A stretch of DNA of 10,647 nucleotides, from positions 1 through 10,647 of the forward strand of contig JADLHH010000092.1 of NCBI GenBank assembly GCA_020848855.1, read 5' to 3'. Positions within the stretch are counted from its first letter, which is position 1. The number at the start of each line of letters is the position of its first letter. A program made the position numbers and the translations under genes. This DNA is from Anaerolineae bacterium (lineage in GTDB: Bacteria > Chloroflexota > Anaerolineae > Aggregatilineales > Phototrophicaceae). Under the pieces are notes generated by a model, which ran no database searches, was not told where the DNA came from, and saw only the letters and a program-made list of their open reading frames with translations. This document shows positions 5,422 to 10,647 of this stretch, piece by piece.

Positions 5422-6789
5422 ATGACTGATCCATTGTACGGAAAAACCGTCGTCGTCATCGGCTTCGCCCGGCAGGGCAAGGCGCTGGCGCGCTGGCTGC
5501 CAACCATCGGCGCGCGGGTGGTCGTCAACGACGGCAAATCGGCGGAAGAACTCAGGCTCAATCCGGCAGAGTATCCCGGCGTCGAATTCATCCTCGGCGG
5601 GCATCCCGAAATCATGCTCGAAGGCGCGAACTTGATCTGCGTCTCCGGCGGTGTGCCGCTCGACCTGCCAGTGCTGCAACTGGCGATGCGCTACGGCGTG
5701 CCGCTCACCAACGACGCCCAGTTGTTCATCGAGCGCTGCCCGGCTCCGGTGATCGGCATCACCGGCAGCGCGGGCAAGACGACCACCACTACGCTCACCG
5801 GCGAAATCTTCAAGCGCGCCGGGCATCGAACGTGGGTTGGCGGCAATATCGGCGATGTTCTGCTCAACGTCCTGCCCATCATCAACCCGCAGGATCGCGT
5901 TGTCATGGAATTGTCCAGCTTCCAGCTTGAGTTGATGACCGTCAGCCCGAATATCGGCGCGGTACTGAACATCACGCCGAATCATCTGGATCGGCACGGG
6001 ACGATGGAAGCCTATGCCCAGGCGAAGGCGCATATACTCCTGCACCAGAAGCAGCGCGATGTCGCCGTGCTGGGGCGCGACGACGTAATCGCCCGCGCGC
6101 TGGAGCAGATCGCCCCTGGCGATGTCATCTGGTTCAGCGCCCGCGAGATGGTCGCCGACGGCGCATTTCTGGCGGGCGAGCGGCTGGTCATCGCCGGGGA
6201 CGCCAGCCCGGACGGCGAGCCGCACGTCATCTGCGATCGCGGCGATATCTTGCTGCGGGGTGATCACAACGTCCTCAACGTGCTGGCTGCCTGCGCCATC
6301 ACCGGCGCGGCGGGCATCGAGCCGGGCGTGATGAGCGAAGTCATCCGCGAGTTTCGCGGCGTGGCGCACCGGCTGGAAACGGTGCGTGTCCTCGACGGCG
6401 TGACCTATGTCAACGACCGCATCGCCACCGCGCCGGAGCGCGTGCAGGCGGCGCTGTATTCCTATGACCAGCCGCTCGTCCTGCTGCTGGGCGGGCGCGA
6501 CAAGAAACTCCCGTGGGAGATCATGCTGTCGCTGGCGCTCACTAAATCCCGGCACATCGTCGCCTTTGGCGAATTCGGCGAGGGCATCGTGAACAGGGTC
6601 AAACTCCTGTGCGGTACTGACGAGCCGGTAACCTGCGTCAAGTCGCTCGACGAAGCCGTCGCGCTGGCGGCGAAGCTGGCGCAGCCCGGCGACGTGGTGC
6701 TGCTCTCGCCCGGTGGCACGAGCTACGATGCTTACGTCGACTTTGCCGAGCGGGGCGAGCACTTCCGCAAACTTGTGCAGGCGCTGTAA
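5422..6789 (+). CDS. murD: UDP-N-acetylmuramoyl-L-alanine--D-glutamate ligase MurD
   Basis: Cytoplasmic ATP-dependent ligase that adds D-Glu to UDP-MurNAc-L-Ala. The protein has 455 residues, usual for the family. Domain 1 is a Rossmann-like fold starting VVVIGFARQGKALA (10-23) that binds the UDP moiety. The central ATPase domain has the P-loop GITGSAGKTTTT (112-123), SSFQLE (165-170), and NITPNHLDRHGTMEAYAQAK (183-202). Lys202 aligns with the carbamylated Lys198 of E. coli MurD, and GDHNVLN (280-286) marks the end of the domain. The C-terminal domain has VNDRIATAPERV (330-341), LLLGGRDKKLPWE (354-366) and LLSPGGTSYDAYVDFAERG (427-445). The usual Ser of the NDSxAT motif is Arg333. These motifs separate it from MurC, MurE and MurF. 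It has 5' and 3' gaps full of repeats and a weak terminator downstream, so it may be expressed partly on its own. Confidence 0.96.
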   Translation: MTDPLYGKTVVVIGFARQGKALARWLPTIGARVVVNDGKSAEELRLNPAEYPGVEFILGGHPEIMLEGANLICVSGGVPLDLPVLQLAMRYGVPLTNDAQLFIERCPAPVIGITGSAGKTTTTTLTGEIFKRAGHRTWVGGNIGDVLLNVLPIINPQDRVVMELSSFQLELMTVSPNIGAVLNITPNHLDRHGTMEAYAQAKAHILLHQKQRDVAVLGRDDVIARALEQIAPGDVIWFSAREMVADGAFLAGERLVIAGDASPDGEPHVICDRGDILLRGDHNVLNVLAACAITGAAGIEPGVMSEVIREFRGVAHRLETVRVLDGVTYVNDRIATAPERVQAALYSYDQPLVLLLGGRDKKLPWEIMLSLALTKSRHIVAFGEFGEGIVNRVKLLCGTDEPVTCVKSLDEAVALAAKLAQPGDVVLLSPGGTSYDAYVDFAERGEHFRKLVQAL

Positions 6790-6806
6790 GGGGTTAGAAT
6801 GAGGGT

Positions 6807-6827
6807 AAGGCGAATGGGTCGCCTTTT
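6807..6827 (+). terminator. Possible weak rho-independent terminator after murD
   Basis: AAGGCGA (6807-6813) pairs with TCGCCTT (6819-6825) around an ATGGG loop, and the T-run ends at 6827 (TTTT at 6824-6827). It starts 17 bases after the murD stop. The short stem and short T-run suggest a leaky terminator or attenuator rather than a complete stop. Confidence 0.5.
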
Positions 6828-6834
6828 GAGTCTT

Positions 6835-6862
6835 TGTTGTTGGTTGTTCGTTCTCGGTTTTT
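6835..6862 (+). repeat. Heptamer array, left arm of the murD-ftsW element (consensus GGTTNTT)
   Basis: Four contiguous units: TGTTGTT, GGTTGTT, CGTTCTC, GGTTTTT. They complement the AAWACCA-type units to the right. The sequence is AT-rich against a GC-rich background and has no coding frame. Confidence 0.65.
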
Positions 6863-6872
6863 AGCTAAAAAC
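6857..6872 (+). repeat. Perfect 16-bp palindrome GTTTTTAGCTAAAAAC
   Basis: The sequence equals its own reverse complement over 16 bases, centred on AGCT. It joins the two heptamer arms of the murD-ftsW gap. With no loop, it would act as a DNA cruciform or protein site, or as the apex of an RNA hairpin with a few unpaired central bases. Confidence 0.8.
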
Positions 6873-6909
6873 TAAAGACCAAAAACCAATCACCAATTAC
6901 CAACTGCTA
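6868..6909 (+). repeat. Heptamer array, right arm (consensus AAWACCA x5-6)
   Basis: Units AAAACTA, AAGACCA, AAAACCA, ATCACCA, ATTACCA and a degraded ACTGCTA run in unbroken 7-bp phase. Units two to five keep A at position 1 and ACCA at positions 4-7. The array ends 11 bases before the ribosome binding site of ftsW. Confidence 0.85.
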
Positions 6910-6920
6910 GCGACTTATTG

Positions 6921-6927
6921 GAAAGGG
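6921..6927 (+). promoter_or_regulatory. Ribosome binding site that decides the ftsW start
   Basis: GAAAGGG lies 5 bases before ATG 6933. An in-frame TTG at 6918 is upstream of this site and has none of its own, so ATG 6933 is the start. Confidence 0.8.
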
Positions 6928-6932
6928 TTGTA

Positions 6933-8267
6933 ATGGCGGACTCGTTACCCCAGTTTACCGAAGCCGATATTGACCTGGATATTCCGGCGTCGGCGCGGCG
7001 CACGCGCATCTTCAAGGCGTCCGAAGCGACTGCCGAGATCGCGCGCCCGGTTGAGCGCCGCCGCACCTTCCTGTCGACGATTGACCTGCCCCTGCTCGTC
7101 CTCTTCGGTCTGCTGATTGCCATCGGCAGCCTGATGATCTACAGCACGACGTTCGACTGGAGTTATCAGGATTACGGCAGCGACACTTACATTTTCATGC
7201 AGCACGTCCGAAACCTGGCGATTGGCGGCTCGATCTTCGTCCTGCTCACGTTGATCAATTATCGCATCTGGCGGCGCTTCGTCGTCTTTCTGCTGCTGCT
7301 CACCGTCGGCAGCTTGATCGCCGTGCTGCTGTTCAGCGACCTGACGTTCGGCGCGCGCCGCGCCTTTCTCGAAGGCTCGTACCAGCCCGGCGAGCTGGCG
7401 GAACTGACCGTCGTCATTTACATGTCGGCGTGGCTCAGTTCCAAGAACCGCAAGGTCAGCAGTATCACGCATGGCTTGATCCCGTTCGCCATGCTCATCG
7501 GCGTCATCGGCGGCTTGGTCGCGCTTCAGCCTGACCTGAGCACGACCGTTACCATCTTCGTCGTCGCCGGCATCATGTATTTCCTCGCCGGCGCGAACAT
7601 TCTGCACCTGGTCGGTGCGCTGGGGCTGATGGGCGCTGCCGGCTACATCATCACCGAGAACTTCGTGTACGCCCAGGATCGCGTCGGCTCGTATATCGCC
7701 GGCTTGACCGACCTCACCCAGACCAACTATCACGCGCAGCAGGCGATTATCGCCTTCCTGAACGGCGGCTGGACGGGCGTCGGCTTGGGGCAGGGCAAGC
7801 AGAAATTCGGTTTTCTGCCTACGCCGCACACCGATAGCATTTTCGCGGTCATCGGCGAAGAACTGGGGTTCATCGGCGCGATGTTCGTGATCACCCTGTT
7901 CGTCCTGCTGGTGATTCGCGGCTTGCAGATCGCCCGCCGGGCGCACGACCCATTTGGCTCGCTGCTTTCGGCGGGTATCACACTGTGGATCATCACCAAA
8001 GCCATGATGAATATCGCCGTGATGCTCAACCTGATCCCTTCGACAGGGGTGGCGCTGCCGTTCATCAGCTACGGCGGTTCGTCGTTGATCACGCTGATGG
8101 CGGGTGCCGGGCTGCTGTTCAGTGTCGCCCGCGTCACCGCGCTGGAGAATTCACCGGAAGGGAGAAAGTCGAGTGCGCATGATGATCGCGGCTGGGGGAA
8201 CCGGTGGACACGTCTATCCGGCGATAGCCGTCGCCGAAGCGATCAACGCTCACCGTCCCGACGTTGA
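6933..8267 (+). CDS. ftsW: SEDS peptidoglycan glycosyltransferase FtsW
   Basis: Polytopic membrane enzyme of the SEDS family that polymerises lipid II at the division site with FtsI. The protein has 444 residues from ATG 6933. A cytoplasmic N-terminal tail of about 50 residues, with mixed charge, is followed by about ten membrane spans. Family landmarks are GARRAFLEGSYQPGELAEL (140-158), LQPDLSTT (198-205), GGWTGVGLGQGKQKFGFLP (278-296), PHTDSIFAVIGEELGF (298-313) and the C-terminal TGVALPFISYGGSSLI (371-386). Asp301 aligns with the essential Asp of RodA and FtsW. Position between murD and murG supports FtsW over RodA. The usual QPSELAK Lys is Glu157. The last 31 or so residues, rich in Arg and Ser, overlap the murG start in another frame and do not resemble a normal FtsW tail. 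They may reflect loss of an earlier stop or a sequencing frameshift. Confidence 0.94.
   Translation: MADSLPQFTEADIDLDIPASARRTRIFKASEATAEIARPVERRRTFLSTIDLPLLVLFGLLIAIGSLMIYSTTFDWSYQDYGSDTYIFMQHVRNLAIGGSIFVLLTLINYRIWRRFVVFLLLLTVGSLIAVLLFSDLTFGARRAFLEGSYQPGELAELTVVIYMSAWLSSKNRKVSSITHGLIPFAMLIGVIGGLVALQPDLSTTVTIFVVAGIMYFLAGANILHLVGALGLMGAAGYIITENFVYAQDRVGSYIAGLTDLTQTNYHAQQAIIAFLNGGWTGVGLGQGKQKFGFLPTPHTDSIFAVIGEELGFIGAMFVITLFVLLVIRGLQIARRAHDPFGSLLSAGITLWIITKAMMNIAVMLNLIPSTGVALPFISYGGSSLITLMAGAGLLFSVARVTALENSPEGRKSSAHDDRGWGNRWTRLSGDSRRRSDQRSPSRR
8158..8164 (+). promoter_or_regulatory. Ribosome binding site that decides the murG start
   Basis: AAGGGAG lies 8 bases before GTG 8173, the best-spaced in-frame start. 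ATG 8179 (14 bases) and ATG 8182 (17 bases) are further away. Starts upstream of 8158 would add residues not expected before the glycine-rich loop. The site is inside ftsW, so the two genes overlap by 95 bases. Confidence 0.65.
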
Positions 8268-9282
8268 GCTGACCTTCGTCGGCAGCGTCGGCGGGTTCGA
8301 GCGCCCGCTCCTCGATGAAGCCGCTCTCAAATTCGATCATTATGCCGAAGTCCACGCCGGTCCGCTGCACGGCGTGGGCGTGTTGCGCGCTTCGATAAGT
8401 GTCGCTAAGCTAATTGTGGGAACGCTGCAGGCGCTCTGGCTGATTTTTCGCCACCGCCCGCGAGCGCTGTTCCTGACGGGGGGATGGGTCGGCTGGCCCG
8501 TCGCGCTGGCGGGCTGGATGCTGCGGGTGCCGAGCCTGATCTATCTGCCGGATGTCGAGCCGGGGTTGGCGATCAAGGCGCTGCGCCCGTTCGTGACGCG
8601 CGTCGCCACGACAACCGATGCATCGGCGGTCTATTTTCGCTCCGGTCATACGGTGGTGACCGGGTATCCGGTGCGCCGTTCCATGCTGGCGGCGACGCGC
8701 GACGCCGCGCTCGCTCATTTTCGGCTTGACCCGGCGAAAAAGACGCTGCTGGTGTTCGGCGGCAGCCGGGGCGCGCGCAGCATCAACAACGCCGTGATCG
8801 ACATCGCGCCGCAGCTTCTGGCAGATGGCATCCAGATCATCCACCTGACCGGGACGCTCGACTGGGAGCAGATCGCGGTGCGGCGCGCCCAGCTTGGGGA
8901 CGGATGCGACGATTATCACGCATTTCCGTATTTACATGAAGACATGGCGCTGGCGCTGGCGAGCGCCGACCTGGTAGTATGTCGCTCCGGCGCGAGCGTG
9001 CTCGGCGAGCTGCCGCTGTTCGGGCTGCCGTCGGTGCTGGTGCCCTATCCGTATGCCTGGCGCTACCAGAAGGTCAACGCCGATTATCTGGTGGAACGCG
9101 GGGCGGGCGTGCTGCTCCGCGACGAAGCGATGCCGGGCGACCTGCTGCCCACGCTGCGTGGTCTGCTCGGCGACCCGGCGCGGCTGGACGCGATGCACGA
9201 CAGCGCGGCGGCGCTGGCGCAGCCTGAAGGAGCGTGGAACGTGGCGCGGGAATTACTCCGGCTCGCGGGGGACGACGTATGA
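8173..9282 (+). CDS. murG: UDP-GlcNAc--lipid I N-acetylglucosaminyltransferase MurG
   Basis: Peripheral GT-B enzyme at the inner face of the membrane that adds GlcNAc to lipid I, giving lipid II. The protein has 369 residues from GTG 8173, usual length. The N-terminal domain has the first glycine loop AAGGTGGHVYPA (6-17, His13 conserved), VGSVGGFERPLL (36-47), and LTGGWVGWPVALAG (101-114). The linker region has TGYPVRRS (163-170). The C-terminal domain has LLVFGGSRGARSIN (192-205), the UDP-GlcNAc site VVCRSGASVLGELPLFGLPS (268-287; Glu279 aligns with the essential Glu269 of E. coli) and AWRYQKVNADYLVERGAG (295-312). The acceptor-side HEQN motif is replaced by LPDV (125-128, in IYLPDVEPG); I recall a similar form in other Chloroflexota. 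ATG 8179 is an alternative start. The gene overlaps ftsW by 95 bases and the next gene by 4 (ATGA), so it should be co-translated with both. Confidence 0.95.
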   Translation: MRMMIAAGGTGGHVYPAIAVAEAINAHRPDVELTFVGSVGGFERPLLDEAALKFDHYAEVHAGPLHGVGVLRASISVAKLIVGTLQALWLIFRHRPRALFLTGGWVGWPVALAGWMLRVPSLIYLPDVEPGLAIKALRPFVTRVATTTDASAVYFRSGHTVVTGYPVRRSMLAATRDAALAHFRLDPAKKTLLVFGGSRGARSINNAVIDIAPQLLADGIQIIHLTGTLDWEQIAVRRAQLGDGCDDYHAFPYLHEDMALALASADLVVCRSGASVLGELPLFGLPSVLVPYPYAWRYQKVNADYLVERGAGVLLRDEAMPGDLLPTLRGLLGDPARLDAMHDSAAALAQPEGAWNVARELLRLAGDDV

Positions 9283-9818
9283 TTGAACTGTCCGCTGTTC
9301 TGGTGATGATGTCGATTGTCTTCGGCATCATTGGCTTCATGCGCGGCTGGAACCGCGAGATCGTCTCGACGGCGGGCGTTGTGCTCGGCTTATTCGCCCT
9401 GTTCCAGTTCGATACTCTGCTGCGCGGCACGCTGCTGGCGAACGTCAACCGCGATCAGGTTTTCCTCGTCCAGACCGCCATTTTCGTCGCCATCGTCTAT
9501 TTTGCTTACCAGACGCGCACCGTCATGGGTGCGGATATCGCCCGCCGCGAAGGGCGCGACAGCCTGCAGGAGAGCGTGCTTGGGGCGCTGCTCGGCGCGT
9601 TGAACGGCTACCTCGTCTGGGGGTCGATCTGGTACTTCATGGATATCAACGAGTACCCGCTCGCTCCGTATGTGGTCGCGCCGTCGCCCGGCTCGGCGAG
9701 CGCCCAGACCCAGAGCATTCTGCCGCTGGTGCTGCTCGGCGGCGGACCGGGCGGTAATGGCGATCTGCTCGCCGTCGCGGTGATCGTCCTGTTCATCTTC
9801 GTGCTGATTTTGATTTAG
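9279..9818 (+). CDS. CvpA-like small integral membrane protein
   Basis: Small membrane protein of 179 residues with about five hydrophobic spans (roughly 2-21, 27-44, 61-77, 98-120, 162-179). The first span and loop, IIGFMRGWNREIVSTAGVV (17-35), resemble the CvpA (colicin V production) family, in which a GxxRGxxxE loop links the first two helices. I place it there with moderate confidence. A charged cytoplasmic loop (MGADIARREGRDSLQES, 83-99) and a Pro/Gly/Ser-rich segment at 133-161 separate the later spans. CvpA proteins have been linked to envelope stability, but their biochemical role is not settled. The ATG overlaps the murG stop (ATGA) and follows GGGGGA (9266-9271 area). An in-frame GTG at 9234 is rejected because it extends into murG without a ribosome binding site. 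The place between murG and murC suggests a role in envelope or septum assembly, but that is only context. Confidence 0.7.
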   Translation: MIELSAVLVMMSIVFGIIGFMRGWNREIVSTAGVVLGLFALFQFDTLLRGTLLANVNRDQVFLVQTAIFVAIVYFAYQTRTVMGADIARREGRDSLQESVLGALLGALNGYLVWGSIWYFMDINEYPLAPYVVAPSPGSASAQTQSILPLVLLGGGPGGNGDLLAVAVIVLFIFVLILI

Positions 9819-9890
9819 TTGAAAGGTAAAAGTAGAAACAGTTAAAAGTGGCTGTCCGCAGCTTCACTTTCCTTACTTTTAACTTTCAAC
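9818..9890 (+). repeat. Heptamer-based inverted repeat in the cvpA-murC gap
   Basis: The left arm reads GTTGAAA, GGTAAAA, GTAGAAA, then GTTAAAA after a 2-base shift. The right arm has the complementary CTTTTAA and CTTTCAA units. Bases 9818-9834 and 9874-9890 are reverse complements at 16 of 17 positions. Near the apex, GCTG (9851-9854) and CAGC (9859-9862) close a TCCG loop. The whole 73 bases can fold into one long hairpin that ends 7 bases before the murC ATG. Confidence 0.85.
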
Positions 9891-9897
9891 TGCTCTT

Positions 9898-10647
9898 ATG
9901 CCGCACCTTACCCCCGGACAACACATCCACCTCGTCGGCATTGGCGGCGCGGGCTTATCCGCCATCGCCCGCATTTTGTTGGGGCAGGGTTACACCGTCT
10001 CCGGCTCGGATCGGTCGCTCAATGGGCTGACCGAGGCGCTGTCCTGGGATGGCGCGACGATCTACGCCGGGCACGACGCCGCCAACGTCGCCGGCGCGGA
10101 CGCGCTGATCATCTCGTCGGCGGTCAAGCCCGATCACCCCGAAGTGGCGGCGGCGCAGGCGGCGGGCATCCCGGTCTACAAGCGCTCCGACATCATGGCG
10201 GATTTGATGGCGGGCAAGACGGTGATCGCCGTCGCCGGGACGGCTGGAAAAACCACTACCACCGCCATGATCGCCCACATCCTGATCGAAACCGGCAGAG
10301 ACCCGTCGTACATCATCGGCGGCGTGCTGACGACGACCGGGCAGAACGCCGGGGTGGGCGCGGGCGATGCGTTCGTGGTCGAAGCCGACGAGTACGACAA
10401 CATGTTCCTCGGCTTGCGCCCGAACATCGCCGTCATCACCAACGTCGAATGGGATCACCCCGATTTCTTCCCGACGCCCGAAGCTATGCAGCGCTCGTTC
10501 GAGCGGTTTGTGGATTTGCTGCCGACTGTGGGAGAAAACCAATATAGCTCACTGATCACCTGTGCGGATGATCCAGGCGCTAGACGCTTGAGGGATTACG
10601 CAGCGAATCAAGCGCGATTATTTATTATGACGTATGGATTAAACGCA
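9898..10647 (+). CDS. murC: UDP-N-acetylmuramate--L-alanine ligase MurC, 5' part (3' end outside window)
   Basis: Cytoplasmic ATP-dependent ligase that adds L-Ala to UDP-MurNAc, the first step of stem-peptide synthesis. The frame is open from ATG 9898 to the window edge, giving 250 residues, about half of the usual length. The N-terminal UDP-binding domain begins HLVGIGGAGLSAIARIL (11-27), matching the GIGGxGMS motif that marks MurC, followed by VSGSDRS (34-40) and IISSAVKPDHPEV (71-83). The ATPase domain has the P-loop AGTAGKTTTT (113-122, Lys118), VEADEYDNMFLGLRP (161-175; usual EADESD) and ITNVEWDHPDFF (180-191). CADDPGARRLRD (222-233) is also in register with other MurC proteins. No Shine-Dalgarno sequence is visible before the ATG, which follows a long hairpin by 7 bases. 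From about 10525 GC content and codon choice shift sharply although the protein stays plausible. Confidence 0.94.
   Translation, partial: MPHLTPGQHIHLVGIGGAGLSAIARILLGQGYTVSGSDRSLNGLTEALSWDGATIYAGHDAANVAGADALIISSAVKPDHPEVAAAQAAGIPVYKRSDIMADLMAGKTVIAVAGTAGKTTTTAMIAHILIETGRDPSYIIGGVLTTTGQNAGVGAGDAFVVEADEYDNMFLGLRPNIAVITNVEWDHPDFFPTPEAMQRSFERFVDLLPTVGENQYSSLITCADDPGARRLRDYAANQARLFIMTYGLNA

Noticed and set aside
4247..6762. Long minus-strand frames across mraY (4247-5317) and murD (5407-6762)
   Set aside because: Both are antisense shadows of strongly conserved genes, with low-complexity products and no motif.
6773..6800. Possible promoter TTGTGC - 16 bases - TAGAAT before the murD terminator
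   Set aside because: The -35 match is poor (three of six), and transcription would start at the base of the hairpin at 6807-6825, giving an immediately terminated transcript.
6945..7946. Minus-strand frame of 333 codons across ftsW
   Set aside because: The product is mostly Gln, Asp, Arg and Glu, the complement of hydrophobic membrane codons; no domain is visible.
8104..8172. Upstream extension of murG to an in-frame GTG at 8104
   Set aside because: It adds 23 residues before the conserved glycine loop, where MurG proteins normally begin, and has no ribosome binding site; AAGGGAG at 8158-8164 supports 8173.
9234..9278. Upstream extension of the CvpA-like gene to GTG 9234
   Set aside because: It reads through murG codons and adds a hydrophilic Arg/Gly segment before a membrane helix; ATG 9279 overlaps the murG stop in the usual ATGA form.

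Overview
This window is most of a division and cell wall (dcw) cluster on the + strand of a GC-rich bacterium. Gene order, the variant MurG acceptor motif, and the heptamer-repeat and REP-like palindromes between genes all suggest Chloroflexota, probably an Anaerolineae-like lineage. That assignment comes from recalled features, not from a search. Every supported gene is on the + strand.

Layout. Bases 1-858 hold the 3' end of a receiver-histidine kinase, closed by a strong intrinsic terminator at 887-919. An extended -10 promoter (TGCTATAAT, 962-970) then starts the cell wall operon: rsmH (mraW), an ftsL-like gene, ftsI/pbpB, mraY, murD, ftsW, murG, a small CvpA-like membrane protein gene, and murC, which runs off the right edge. 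Translational coupling is tight in two blocks (rsmH-ftsL-ftsI and ftsW-murG-cvpA-like), where genes overlap by 1 to 95 bases. The blocks are separated by gaps of 68, 149, 143 and 79 bases.

The gaps are the most unusual part. The ftsI-mraY gap holds a REP-like palindrome. The mraY-murD, murD-ftsW and cvpA-murC gaps each hold a different family of 7-bp repeats, laid out as a left arm of heptamers, a centre, and a right arm of complementary heptamers, so each can fold into a long imperfect hairpin. A likely weak terminator also lies after murD.

How the genes work together. RsmH methylates 16S rRNA. The FtsL-like protein, FtsI (class B transpeptidase) and FtsW (SEDS glycosyltransferase) form the septal peptidoglycan synthase. 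MurC and MurD add L-Ala and D-Glu to UDP-MurNAc in the cytoplasm. MraY makes lipid I and MurG makes lipid II at the inner face of the membrane. murE and murF, which normally lie between ftsI and mraY, are absent here, and so is mraZ, the usual first gene. Both sets must be elsewhere or replaced. The remaining dcw genes (murB, ftsQ, ftsA, ftsZ) may lie beyond the right edge.
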